From positions 1,116,001 to 1,180,000 of the forward strand of contig NZ_JAZAQL010000002.1 of NCBI RefSeq assembly GCF_037081675.1: a stretch of 64,000 nt of DNA, given 5' to 3'. Position 1 is the stretch's first letter. Each line of letters begins with the position of its first letter. This document shows, in pieces, positions 23,804 through 32,156 of the stretch. Under the pieces are notes generated by a model that searched no databases, was not told the origin of the DNA, and worked only from the letters and a program-made list of their open reading frames with translations. The stretch comes from Halorubellus litoreus (GTDB lineage: Archaea > Halobacteriota > Halobacteria > Halobacteriales > Natrialbaceae). Made by a program: the position numbers and the translations under genes.

Positions 23804-24708
23804 TCGCCCGCACCTCCGTGGTCACTGCCGGTGGTGTCTCCGCCCGCGTCGTCACCGCCAGCGTCGTCGGGCAGTTCGTCGCCGGTGCGAGCGCGGATGG
23901 TGGCGATGCGCTCGTCGAGTTCCGCCTCTATCTCAGGTTTGGGGTCCCCGCTGTAGTGGTCGATGCGCGCCGCGATGGAGAGCTTCCCGGCGAGTGCACG
24001 CGCCGCGCTCCCGCGGTTCTCGGGGTGCGTGCCGCGGACGTACTCGTGCGTGTAGATGATGCCGTGCTTCGGCGAGGACGCGCGACCGCGGAGGTGCGCG
24101 AACAGCGCGTCCTCCGCGCCGAGCACCTGGACGGTCCCGCTCGGCTTCTTCGCGAGGGACTCCAGGCTCCCAGCGAGCGAGACGAGTCGTGCCGCGAGCA
24201 CCGGCCCGGCCATCGACGCGAGGTTCGGCGCGACCGTCGGCGCCTGCTGTTCGATGAACCCGCGAAGGTCCTCGGCTTCCGCGTCGAGTTCGACGACGCG
24301 CTCGGCGAGCGATATCGCGCGTTCCTCCGCGGGCGTCTCCGCGGTCCGACTCGCGACGTCCTCGGCGAGCGCGACGCCACCGCCGGAGACGTCGAAGAGC
24401 GCACCCGCCCACTCCGCCGCACGCTCGGCGAGCTCGTTCGCGGTGCGCGCGCAATCGTCCATCGCACGAACCGCGTGCACGAGCTGCTGGTCGTCCGCGC
24501 GCTCCCGTTCGACGGCCTCGGCGCGCGCCGCCGCGACCGTCGCCTCGTGGAGCGCGTCGTAGTACGCGGCCTCGTCGGGCGCGAACCCGACGTCGACCGC
24601 TCGCGCCGGCCAATCAGCGGGCTCGGTCGCGGACCCGTCGCGGACCGCCGCGGCCGCCGCGTCGACGTCACCGGGCTCGCAGTTCGCGAACCACCCGTCG
24701 TCTGTCAT
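23800..24708 (-). CDS. Nop5/Nop56-58 family protein
   Basis: 302 residues from ATG 24,708. The Nop domain is visible as APNLASMAGPVLAARLVSLA and the following SSPKHGIIYTHEYVRGTHPE region, with a helical region before it. C-terminal residues are acidic and Gly/Asp-rich, a haloarchaeal variation of the usual basic tail. It scaffolds box C/D RNP assembly with fibrillarin. An N-terminal extension of the open frame (to 24,867) is not needed and would be unlike the family. Confidence 0.9.
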   Translation of the reverse strand: MTDDGWFANCEPGDVDAAAAAVRDGSATEPADWPARAVDVGFAPDEAAYYDALHEATVAAARAEAVERERADDQQLVHAVRAMDDCARTANELAERAAEWAGALFDVSGGGVALAEDVASRTAETPAEERAISLAERVVELDAEAEDLRGFIEQQAPTVAPNLASMAGPVLAARLVSLAGSLESLAKKPSGTVQVLGAEDALFAHLRGRASSPKHGIIYTHEYVRGTHPENRGSAARALAGKLSIAARIDHYSGDPKPEIEAELDERIATIRARTGDELPDDAGGDDAGGDTTGSDHGGAGE

Positions 24709-24947
24709 AGCACTCACTCCTCGGGCCATCGGGTTAACGCCCCCGACTCGGCACGCACCCGCACCGACGACTGCGCACGTCCGGCGCGGGCACCCGATTC
24801 CAACCAGGACTCGCCCCGTCCTAGAACATCCTAGAGGAATCCCGACCCCTGGAAGGACGTTCCACACACACCCCCGGAAAGCTTATGTTCATCAGTCCCT
24901 CGGCAATAGTTAGCATCGCGCGGGCCACAGCCCGCACGACTCCCCCC

Positions 24948-25112
24948 ATGAACAGCACGAACGACGAAGCGACGACCGCCGACCCGCCCGAGATAGAGAA
25001 CAGGTTCTGCGCCCGCGACGCCGACGACGGCAGCGTAGAGATCTACGACGAGGAGAACACCGACGCCTGGATCCGCTCAGACTACACACTCGAACTCGGG
25101 CGACCGTCGTAA
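24948..25112 (+). CDS. Small acidic haloarchaeal protein
   Basis: 54 residues from ATG 24,948, ending TAA 25,112. Sequence NTDAWIRSDYTLEL at the end and YDEENTDAW before it match a small acidic family common in haloarchaea (similar to DUF7331, from memory). It contains one Cys and no catalytic motif. Intergenic sequence upstream is about 240 bp and rather AT-rich around AAGCTTATG. Function unknown. Confidence 0.6.
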   Translation: MNSTNDEATTADPPEIENRFCARDADDGSVEIYDEENTDAWIRSDYTLELGRPS

Positions 25113-25155
25113 CCACGAACCGACGCGGGCCGCTGGGTGGCGACCCGTCTCGTTC

Positions 25156-25971
25156 TCACCACGACGCCGGCAACAGCACGTAGCGGAGCGTGAACAGCTC
25201 GCGAGCCTGCACGACGACCAGCGGCTCGCCCGGCCCCGTCTGCACGACGATATCACCGGAGAGCGCTCGCGCTAGCGCCGCGAGCTCCGCACTGTACCGG
25301 TTCGAGACGTCCGGCCCCGTCACCTCCCCGGGGAGCGTCGCGGTGGCGTGCGCGAGCGACAGCTCGCTCCCGACGTCCAGCACGAACTCGCCGTTCTCGA
25401 CGACGAACGGGTACCCGTCGACGGTCTCCGCGAGGTCGACCGCGTCCGCGAGCCGTTCGAGCGACGCAGCGTCCGTCTGCACGCGCGTCGGCGCGACCGA
25501 CCCGTCCTCGAGCCTGAACCGGTTCTCGTCGTCGAACCGCGACGGCAGCTCCGTCGTCACCGTCCCGAGAACCTCCGGGCCGTGACGACACGCTACCTGC
25601 ACGGTCTCCGCAGCCGTCCGAAGCTCGAGCGTCCCAGCGAACGCATCCTCGGGGTCACCGAGCAGGACGACCTCCACCTGCTCCGCCGCCAACCACTCCA
25701 GCCACCCGAGCGCCGCATCGATATCGAAGATCGCGACCGCCGGACCGTCGATATGGAGCGTGACGTCATCGAACGCCTCGTGCGCGACCGAACAGTACGC
25801 CGCCATCGACGTGTCGCGCTTCCCGGCCGGCGTCTCGACGCTGTCGTCCGTGACGCGCACCAGCATCTCGTCGTAGTACGCGTCACCGTCCGTCGCGAGC
25901 GACGCGACCCCCACCATGCGCCTGACGGCGCTCCGGGTCGCGCGGAGCGTCGCCAACGGCTCGCGTGTCAT
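25156..25971 (-). CDS. PCNA-like sliding clamp paralogue
   Basis: 271 residues from ATG 25,971, about the size of archaeal PCNA (around 250). The two-domain pattern and the C-terminal strands (NRYSAELAALARAL, then ELFTLRYVLLPASW) resemble the PCNA second domain, and the middle holds a linker with LADAVDLAETVDGYPFVVEN. The surface basic centre of PCNA is not obvious. It may be a paralogue with a regulatory or repair role. The resemblance is by eye and needs a profile search. Confidence 0.5.
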   Translation of the reverse strand: MTREPLATLRATRSAVRRMVGVASLATDGDAYYDEMLVRVTDDSVETPAGKRDTSMAAYCSVAHEAFDDVTLHIDGPAVAIFDIDAALGWLEWLAAEQVEVVLLGDPEDAFAGTLELRTAAETVQVACRHGPEVLGTVTTELPSRFDDENRFRLEDGSVAPTRVQTDAASLERLADAVDLAETVDGYPFVVENGEFVLDVGSELSLAHATATLPGEVTGPDVSNRYSAELAALARALSGDIVVQTGPGEPLVVVQARELFTLRYVLLPASW

Positions 25972-26081
25972 ACCCGCTAGCACGATGCGCCGTCATCAAA
26001 AGTGGTGCGTCTCACCGGGCGGTCGGACGGCACTCGTCGGTCGTGCGAGCGCCGAGGCGTCCGACGGGAGCGATGCCGCGG

Positions 26082-26873
26082 TCAGGCCAGTGGTCGGGTC
26101 GCCCCCGCCACCGTCGCACCGTCTCGTTGCTCCTCGACCGTCGCGATTGCCCAGTCGCGGACGGCGGAATCGTCCGTGTCGACGTACACCGCGAGCTTGC
26201 CGGTCCTGTCGTCGTATCCACCGATGCCGACGCGGTCGTCGAATATCATGAGCTGAACGAGCGGCAGGTCGCCGTTCGACCAGAGCGTGAAGTGGTCGCT
26301 CGCGGTGACCGTTCGATACGTCTCCGGGTACGATTCCTCGAGTCGCTCGATGACGGCGGGCGTCACGATGAACTCGACGGCGAGCCCGTCCAGGATCCGT
26401 TCTGCGAGGACCCGGACGCTTCTCGGGGAGCTCACGACGGCGTCGAAGCCACGTAGCGTCGATGTCTGTCGGAGGAACGACGCACATCGCTCATCGGCGA
26501 CGAAGGGGTCGCTCGGACTCGCGGTCGTCACGACGGCATCGCGGTACGGCTCCAGGTCGTCGTCGAGGAAGCCCGCCGGAATCCACTGCCAGATGCCTCG
26601 GAGCCGGGTTTCGGCGGCGATTCGAGTCAGGACGTCGTCGAACGTCTCGACGACGAACGTCCCCGGGACCGTGAGTTCGTACTCGCGCCGCGTACGACGC
26701 ACCCATCCGCGATCCCGGAACTCGGAGAGGATGCGGTGCACCGTCGCGTTCGAGGCGGGAGTCCCCGCTCGGAGGTCCGAATATTCCCGCGGGGTTCCGT
26801 GCAAGAGTTCGAGGACTTCGACGCGATACTCTGACCGCGCGAGGAACTCGACCTCCTCAAGCGGCGTCACCAT
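26082..26873 (-). CDS. HTH regulator with DUF1724-like C-terminal domain
   Basis: 263 residues. N-terminal winged helix (EYRVEVLELLHGTPREYSDL, then SNATVHRILSEFRDRGWVRR) and a C-terminal ligand-type domain with VQLMIFDDRVGIGGYDD at about residues 210-226. It is divergent from the methyltransferase gene and the intergenic region (273 bp) contains TATA-like sequences for both, so it may regulate that gene or itself. Common family in haloarchaea. Confidence 0.75.
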   Translation of the reverse strand: MVTPLEEVEFLARSEYRVEVLELLHGTPREYSDLRAGTPASNATVHRILSEFRDRGWVRRTRREYELTVPGTFVVETFDDVLTRIAAETRLRGIWQWIPAGFLDDDLEPYRDAVVTTASPSDPFVADERCASFLRQTSTLRGFDAVVSSPRSVRVLAERILDGLAVEFIVTPAVIERLEESYPETYRTVTASDHFTLWSNGDLPLVQLMIFDDRVGIGGYDDRTGKLAVYVDTDDSAVRDWAIATVEEQRDGATVAGATRPLA

Positions 26874-27114
26874 TCGAGTACGATGGTTCTCCGTGGGCTT
26901 TACTGTATCTCCGGGGAGTCCAGGACCACGAGACCAACCGTTCCGAAGGCGAATTGCCCGTCAGTAAGTTGTCCTGGAACGATGCAGACCTTCCGCTCGC
27001 GGGCGCTCCTCGTTCGCGCGACTCCTGCGACCACTGGCCGGCCTCCCGTTGGGAGCACCTCGGGCGTTCCGTTGCGTGGGACACTCGCATCCCGTGAGAG
27101 GCTCTTATCAATCG

Positions 27115-27122
27115 CATATAAC
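27115..27122 (+). promoter_or_regulatory. TATA-like box for methyltransferase
   Basis: CATATAAC, about 28-35 bases before ATG 27,150, the normal haloarchaeal distance for a short leader. Confidence 0.45.
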
Positions 27123-27149
27123 TAACGAGTCCCCGTACCATGTAGTGTG

Positions 27150-28226
27150 ATGACTACCGACACTCGGACGGACTCCCTCGACCAGGCGGAACTCGGTGAA
27201 CTCGTGGAGTCGTCGCTCGTCGACCTCGGCGCGACGGTTCACGCCGCGCTCGCGGTCATCGGCGACGAACTCGGCCTGTACGCCACACTGGACGAGACGG
27301 GACCACTCACCACCGCCGAACTCGCCGAACGCACCGGAACCGCCGAGCGCTACGTCCGCGAGTGGCTGCGTTCACAGGCCGCCGGCGGATACGTCACCTA
27401 CGACCCCGAGACGGAGCGCTACTCCCTCACCCCCGAACAGGCGCACCTCCTCGCCGACGAGGACAGCCCCGTCTTCATGCCGGGAGCGTTCCAGCTCGTC
27501 GGCTCCGTCGCCAAGATAGCGCCGGACCTCCAGGAGGCCTTCCGAACCGGCGAGGGCATCGGTTGGCACGAACACGACGAGGACGTCTTCCACGGCACCG
27601 AACGCTTCTTCGGGCCGTCCTACGGAGCGTTCCTCCTCGACTGGATCGGAGCGCTCGACGGCATCGAACCACGACTGAAGTCCGGCGGTCGCATCGTCGA
27701 CGTGGGCTGCGGTCACGGCGCGCCGACGATCCGCATCGCGAACGCGTACCCCAACTCGACGGTCGTCGGCATCGACTACCACGATGACTCGATATCGGTC
27801 GCCCGAGAACGCGCAGCATCGGCGGGCGTCGCCGATCGCGTCAGCTTCGAAGTGGCGACCGCCAGAGAGTACGACGGGGCCGACTACGACCTCGTCACGA
27901 TGTTCAACTGCTATCACGACATGGGTGACCCGGTCGGCGTCGCAGCACACGTCCGAGAGACGATCCAGCCGGAGGAGTCGTGGATGATCGTCGAACCGTA
28001 CGCCAACGACCGAGTCGAAGAGAACCTCACCCCCTTCGGTCGCCTCGGGTACGCCATCTCGACGCTTGCCTGCACGCCGAACTCGCTGAGTCAGGACGTC
28101 GGGTACGCGCTCGGTGCGCAAGCAGGCGAAGACAAGACCAGAGAGGTCGTGACCGAAGGTGGCTTCACGCGCTTCCGTCGCGCAGCCGAAACCCCGACCA
28201 GTCTGGTGTTCGAAGCCAAACCATGA
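27150..28226 (+). CDS. SAM-dependent methyltransferase with winged-helix N-terminus
   Basis: 358 residues from ATG 27,150 (GTG 27,147 one codon earlier is also possible). The N-terminal winged helix (TTAELAERTGTAERYVREWL) precedes the SAM-binding motif GGRIVDVGCGHGAPTIRIAN and a NCYHDMGDP post-motif. This architecture is that of O- or small-molecule methyltransferases. It is divergent from the DUF1724-type regulator. The substrate cannot be told. The gene ends directly before the 49-bp repeat array. Confidence 0.8.
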   Translation: MTTDTRTDSLDQAELGELVESSLVDLGATVHAALAVIGDELGLYATLDETGPLTTAELAERTGTAERYVREWLRSQAAGGYVTYDPETERYSLTPEQAHLLADEDSPVFMPGAFQLVGSVAKIAPDLQEAFRTGEGIGWHEHDEDVFHGTERFFGPSYGAFLLDWIGALDGIEPRLKSGGRIVDVGCGHGAPTIRIANAYPNSTVVGIDYHDDSISVARERAASAGVADRVSFEVATAREYDGADYDLVTMFNCYHDMGDPVGVAAHVRETIQPEESWMIVEPYANDRVEENLTPFGRLGYAISTLACTPNSLSQDVGYALGAQAGEDKTREVVTEGGFTRFRRAAETPTSLVFEAKP

Positions 28227-28256
28227 CGTCGCCCCCGGAGTCCCAACGCCGGACAG

Positions 28257-28543
28257 ACGGCGTCCTCGCGGACGCCGTATGCTCGCGCGGTCAGTTCACG
28301 CAGAAACGGCGCCCTCGNNNNNNNNNNNNNNNNNNNNNNNNNNNNNNNNNNNNNNNNNNNNNNNNNNNNNNNNNNNNNNNNNNNNNNNNNNNNNNNNNNN
28401 NNNNNNNNNNNNNNTCGCGGACGCCGTATGCTCGCGCGGTCAGTTCACGCAGAAACGGCGTCCTCGCGGACGCCGTATGCTCGCGCGGTCAGTTCACGCA
28501 GAAACGGCGTCCTCGCGGACGCCGTATGCTCGCGCGGTCAGTT
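28257..28543. repeat. 49-bp tandem hairpin repeat array with assembly gap
   Basis: A 49-bp unit starting TCGCGGACGC is seen at 28,266, again at 28,415, 28,464 and, partially, 28,513. The unit contains CGGCGTCC-TCGC-GGACGCCG, an 8-bp stem with a 4-base loop. A run of 97 N (28,318-28,414) interrupts it; the phase across the gap is 149, two bases more than three units, so the N length is only an estimate. The array lies between two convergent genes and looks like stacked bidirectional terminators. There are no spacers, so it is not CRISPR. Confidence 0.85.
28318..28414. other. Assembly gap (97 N)
   Basis: Ambiguous bases inside the tandem array; a collapsed repeat is the simplest cause. Real length could differ from 97. 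Confidence 0.95.
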
Positions 28544-28712
28544 ATTCGAACTTCTCGAACGGTTGCTCGCAGCTGTTGCAGTAGTGCATGGAGCGGCACA
28601 GCGACGGGCCTTTCGGGTGTTCGCGTTCGGTCTCCGTCGACCCGCAGTACGGGCACTCCGCGCCCTCCATGTCGCCGCTCGTCTGGACTGAGGGGTCGAG
28701 TCGTCGACTCAT
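28542..28712 (-). CDS. PaaD-type zinc ribbon protein
   Basis: 56 residues. Four cysteines form two CxxC pairs (Cys20/Cys23 and Cys45/Cys48), with an additional Cys39; this is the zinc-ribbon part normally fused at the end of bacterial PaaD. Here it is a separate gene, starting immediately beside the stop of the PaaD DUF59 gene (TAG 28,714). It is the last gene of the phenylacetyl-CoA epoxygenase operon. Role: probably Fe-S or iron delivery with PaaD. Confidence 0.75.
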   Translation of the reverse strand: MSRRLDPSVQTSGDMEGAECPYCGSTETEREHPKGPSLCRSMHYCNSCEQPFEKFE

Positions 28713-28713
28713 G

Positions 28714-29187
28714 CTAGACGCTCAGGCCGAAGTCGTTCAGGTCGGCCTTGCCCTGTTCGGTCACCATCTCGAGGCCCCACGGCGGGTTCCACACGAGGCG
28801 GAGATTCACGTCGTCGACGCCGTCGACGCTCGCGACGCGCTCCTCGACCTCGCTCATCAGCATCTCGCGAGCCGGACACCCCGAGTACGTCAACGTCATG
28901 TCGACCTCCGCGTGGCCGTCCTCCACGGTGACGCCGTACAGCAGGCCGAGGTCGACGATGCTCACGGGCATCTCGGGGTCCTCGATGTCGTAGAGCTCGT
29001 CCCAGACCGCGCGCTCGACGCCGTCGGCGTCGGCGCCCGTCGCCGGGAGCTCCTCGGTGGTCGGCGCGTCGACGTACTCGTACTCGGTGTACGCGCACGC
29101 CGTCGCAGCGGGCTCGTCGCAGTCGTCTGGTGATGCGTCGACGTCCGTCGGGACGTCGCTTGGGTCGTAGGGTACGTCACTATCCAT
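28714..29187 (-). CDS. paaD: PaaD (MIP18/DUF59 protein)
   Basis: 157 residues. DIEDPEMPVSIVDLGLLYGV and MTLTYSGCPAREMLM are the classic DUF59/MIP18 elements, with the conserved Cys. An acidic N-terminal extension of about 55 residues precedes the domain. PaaD assists cofactor insertion in the multicomponent phenylacetyl-CoA epoxygenase. Located between PaaC and the small zinc ribbon in the same direction. Confidence 0.85.
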   Translation of the reverse strand: MDSDVPYDPSDVPTDVDASPDDCDEPAATACAYTEYEYVDAPTTEELPATGADADGVERAVWDELYDIEDPEMPVSIVDLGLLYGVTVEDGHAEVDMTLTYSGCPAREMLMSEVEERVASVDGVDDVNLRLVWNPPWGLEMVTEQGKADLNDFGLSV

Positions 29188-29220
29188 CGTGTGGTATCTC
29201 TCTCAGTTGATGACGAGACG

Positions 29221-30093
29221 TCAGGCCTCGTCGGGGTCCTTCATGATGCGGTTCGCCTCGTGGCGATCGAGCTTCCGGTACGTGTGCGTGAACTCCTCCT
29301 GGAGGTCGAACCACGCGTCCGTGTGGGACTGGTCGCGGCCGACGTGCTCGGGGAGTTCGAACTCGCTGTGGTGGACATCGTACTGCTCGGGGAGTTCCGC
29401 GTCGTCCACGTTCACGCCGAGGTCCTGGAAGAACGGGACGACGACGTCCAGCCACTCCTCGCGCATGACGTCGAGCGGTTCCGTCCGCAGGCCGAGGTCG
29501 TCGATGCGGTCCTCGACTTCCTCGTCCGTCGGCGCGAACAACGTGAGCGCGTACGGGAACAACCGGTCGAACGCCTCCTGGAGTCGCTCCAATCCCTGTT
29601 TCTCCTCCGCGAGTCGACTCATCCAGTTCTCGGCGTGCTCGCGGTGATAGTCCTCCTCCTGAACGATCTTCGGGACGCGGTCGCGGATGCGCGGGTACGA
29701 CGACTCCTCGAGCGCCTCCAGGCGGATGTACTCCGCCTGGTCGTAGAGGTACGACCGGACGATGGCGTCCGCCCAGTCGCCCTCCGCGAACGGCTGCTCG
29801 ACGAGCGTACTGTGACGCCACTCGCCGGGGTCGCGCTCCCAGACGAGCTCGCTCTCCGTGTACCCGAAGTCCTCGAGGAGGTCGTACCAGAGGCGGGCGT
29901 GCCCGAGTTCGTCCTGCGCGATGTTCGACAGCGCCAGGTCCGACTCCAGCGTCGGGGACCGCACCTGCCACTCCGTGTACCGCTCCGCGATCACGAACTC
30001 GTCGTCCGCGAGCCGATAGAGGAGGTGCTCGACGGCCTCCTGTTGCTCGTCACTCAACTCGTCGGGCGCCGGCAGTGACTCTTTGACCGCCAT
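29221..30093 (-). CDS. paaC: Phenylacetyl-CoA epoxygenase subunit PaaC
   Basis: 290 residues. The PaaC signature is visible in LALSNIAQDELGHARLWYDL and REHAENWMSRLAEEKQGLER, the diiron-type helices of the structural non-catalytic subunit. It starts with MAVKESLPAP and is separated from PaaB by overlap of one base. With PaaA it forms the epoxygenase core that makes the 1,2-epoxide of phenylacetyl-CoA. Position in the order A-B-C-D matches bacterial operons. Confidence 0.9.
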   Translation of the reverse strand: MAVKESLPAPDELSDEQQEAVEHLLYRLADDEFVIAERYTEWQVRSPTLESDLALSNIAQDELGHARLWYDLLEDFGYTESELVWERDPGEWRHSTLVEQPFAEGDWADAIVRSYLYDQAEYIRLEALEESSYPRIRDRVPKIVQEEDYHREHAENWMSRLAEEKQGLERLQEAFDRLFPYALTLFAPTDEEVEDRIDDLGLRTEPLDVMREEWLDVVVPFFQDLGVNVDDAELPEQYDVHHSEFELPEHVGRDQSHTDAWFDLQEEFTHTYRKLDRHEANRIMKDPDEA

Positions 30094-30437
30094 CAGTCAC
30101 CACCTTGCGCTTCCTGCTTCTCCTGCTGGACCTTCCGACGGCGCTCCGCTTCGACCTGCTCGTCGGTGGACTCCGCGACCTCCGACGCCGCCGCCTCGAA
30201 GTCGTACGTGGACGCCCACCGGTAGGACTTGTCGGTCGTCCCGCCGAACTTCGCGTCCTCCGTGTCGACCTCGCCGATCTCGTCCTTCGGCGCGACCCAC
30301 AGGCTGTTCGTCGGCTTCCGTCGTGCGTGCTGGACCTCCGCGAACATGAGCGCCATCTGTCGGTCGGGCGCGTGCACGTTCCCGCAGTGCTCGTGGTAGT
30401 CGCCAGCGTTCTCCTGGCGGAATACTTCCCAGATCAT
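30093..30437 (-). CDS. paaB: Phenylacetyl-CoA epoxygenase subunit PaaB
   Basis: 114 residues from ATG 30,437 (MIWEVFRQENAG). The family hallmark, a small protein with the motif NSLWVAPKDEI and early HCGNVHAPDRQMALMFA, is clear. It is required for epoxygenase activity. The C-terminal 40 residues are charged and helical (EAERRRKVQQEKQEA). Adjacent to PaaA by 4 bp on the same strand. Confidence 0.9.
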   Translation of the reverse strand: MIWEVFRQENAGDYHEHCGNVHAPDRQMALMFAEVQHARRKPTNSLWVAPKDEIGEVDTEDAKFGGTTDKSYRWASTYDFEAAASEVAESTDEQVEAERRRKVQQEKQEAQGGD

Positions 30438-30441
30438 GGTC

Positions 30442-31386
30442 TTAATCAGCCGCCTGCTGTTGCGTGCCACCGAACTCGCGAGCCTCGTGCTCGTCGAGGA
30501 CCTCGCGGACCCAGTCGACGGCCTCCTGTGCGGCCTGCCGGCCGTTTATCTGCTGGTGGCTGCCGTCGTAGTCGTTCTTCGCGATGGTGAAGAACTCGTC
30601 CCAGTCCAGGTCCTCCTCGACGACCTCGTACGTGCCGTCGTCGTTCTCGCGGATACGCGGCTCGTCGGGGATCTCGAGGCCGTACTTCTTCGCCTTCGGG
30701 ATGTACGCGTTCAGGAACGCGTTCCGGAGCTCGTCGTTCCCCATCTGCTTGAGGCCGACCTCGCTCGCGAACCCGTGGTGCGTGGACTTGTCGTTCGTCG
30801 GCCCGAAGAACTGGATGATGCGCGGCCACCACTCCTCGAAGGCCTCCTGGGTCATCTCCTGCTCCTTCTTCGAGCCCGTCATGAGCTCGTGGAGGATGGC
30901 TTCGCCGTGCTTGACGTGGAAGCCCTCCTCGAAGCAGACCTTGTCCATCGCGTGGGCGTACGGCTCCCAGCTCGTGCGCTTGAGCGTCGCCTGGCGTCGC
31001 ATCGCGGCGCCGTCGACGAAGAACGCGATCATCGGCGTCTCGACCCAGTCGTCCATCGGGTAGTGGAAGCAGTTCAGGAACTTCCCTTCGCCGTTGGCGA
31101 GCTCGTCGAGCATCTCGTCGCGCGTCTTCAGGCCGAGGGACTCGGCCGCTCGGTAGAGGAGTTGGCCGTGCCCGATCTCGTCCTGGACCTTCGCGCTGCA
31201 CGCGAGCTTGCGGTCGAGGCTGGGGGCTTCGCGGATGAAGGGGCGTTCGAGGTACGCGCCCATGATCTCGGAGTTCGCGTGGAACTGGATCATGCGGGTC
31301 GCGGCTTTCCGGTACTCCTCTGGCAGGTCGTCTTTGGGGCTGAACTCGCGCGGGCCCGCTCGACGTTTGACCTCCTCGATGTCCAT
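30442..31386 (-). CDS. paaA: Phenylacetyl-CoA epoxygenase catalytic subunit PaaA
   Basis: 314 residues. LACSAKVQDEIGHGQLLYRA carries the ExxH iron-ligand element of the diiron oxygenase fold, with further ligands in the CFEEGFHVKHGEAILHEL region. It hydroxylates/epoxidises the aromatic ring of phenylacetyl-CoA. The operon reads paaA-B-C-D-zinc ribbon from 31,386 downwards. The shared upstream gap with the divergent Bat-like regulator suggests control of this operon. Confidence 0.92.
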   Translation of the reverse strand: MDIEEVKRRAGPREFSPKDDLPEEYRKAATRMIQFHANSEIMGAYLERPFIREAPSLDRKLACSAKVQDEIGHGQLLYRAAESLGLKTRDEMLDELANGEGKFLNCFHYPMDDWVETPMIAFFVDGAAMRRQATLKRTSWEPYAHAMDKVCFEEGFHVKHGEAILHELMTGSKKEQEMTQEAFEEWWPRIIQFFGPTNDKSTHHGFASEVGLKQMGNDELRNAFLNAYIPKAKKYGLEIPDEPRIRENDDGTYEVVEEDLDWDEFFTIAKNDYDGSHQQINGRQAAQEAVDWVREVLDEHEAREFGGTQQQAAD

Positions 31387-31447
31387 AATGGTTCATCATC
31401 ACGTAGCACGTCCAGCGACAAACGAGTACACCACCACATGTACGGGC

Positions 31448-31456
31448 CTTAAGTAC
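31448..31456. promoter_or_regulatory. TATA-like/palindromic element between paaA and regulator
   Basis: CTTAAG lies in TTAAGTA about 35 bases before GTG 31,489 of the regulator, and about 65 bases before the paaA ATG on the other strand. It could serve the regulator promoter. Weak motif. Confidence 0.3.
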
Positions 31457-31488
31457 CCGTGGGTGGTAGTGGCTGTCGTGATGGTCGC

Positions 31489-32133
31489 GTGATAGAGGAG
31501 TGTCTCGTCGTCGAGTTCCGCGTCACCGGCGACGACTGCCCGCTCGCCGCCGCCACGCGCGAGACGGAGACCACCGTGGACGCGAACCCGCCGCAGTTAC
31601 GCCAGGACGGGAACGTGCTCCTGCAGTGCTCGGCGAGCGCGAGCGATGCGGACGCGCTCGCGGACGTCCTCGACACCGACGACCGCCTCCGGTATCTGCA
31701 CGCGGCGCGCGTCGACGAGCGCGTCAACTTCCGGTGTCTCTCGAAGCACCCGTGCGTCGTCCAGCGACTCACCGACGCGGGGTTCATGGTGGAGTCGCTG
31801 CGGTACGACGAGGGCGAGGAGCGTTACACGGGCGCGGTCGTCGGCCGGGACGTCCTCGAGGGGGTGATGGCGGCCGCGGGCGAGACCGTCGGCGTGACGC
31901 TCCAGCGCATCTACCCGCTCGGCTCAGAGGACGACCAGGCGGTCGCGGAACGCTGGCCGTTCACGACCGCACAGGAGGAGGCGATGCGGACCGCGTACGA
32001 CCTCGGGTACTTCGAGGTCCCGCGGCGCGTGGACGCGGGCGAGGTCGCCGACGCGCTCGGCGTCAGCAAGTCCGCGTTCCTCGAACGCCTCCGCCGCGGG
32101 CAGGCCGCGGTCTTCGACCAGCTGTTCGGGTGA
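31489..32133 (+). CDS. Bat-type (bacterio-opsin activator) HTH regulator
   Basis: About 214 residues from GTG 31,489. The last part (FTTAQEEAMRTAYDLGYFEV, then LGVSKSAFLERLRRGQAAVF) is the HTH-10 DNA-binding domain of bacterio-opsin activator-like proteins. The front holds a GAF-like sensor-type region. It is divergent to paaA across about 100 bp, making it a candidate regulator of phenylacetate degradation. Ligand is unknown. Upstream open reading could begin at 31,459 but leader spacing favours 31,489. Confidence 0.8.
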   Translation: MIEECLVVEFRVTGDDCPLAAATRETETTVDANPPQLRQDGNVLLQCSASASDADALADVLDTDDRLRYLHAARVDERVNFRCLSKHPCVVQRLTDAGFMVESLRYDEGEERYTGAVVGRDVLEGVMAAAGETVGVTLQRIYPLGSEDDQAVAERWPFTTAQEEAMRTAYDLGYFEVPRRVDAGEVADALGVSKSAFLERLRRGQAAVFDQLFG

Positions 32134-32156
32134 ACTCGCGGCCGCTCCCGGAGAGT

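Noticed and set aside
28257..28543. Possible CRISPR array near 28.3 kb
   Set aside because: The 49-bp units follow each other directly with no unique spacers, and each unit holds a terminator-like hairpin; it is a plain tandem array.
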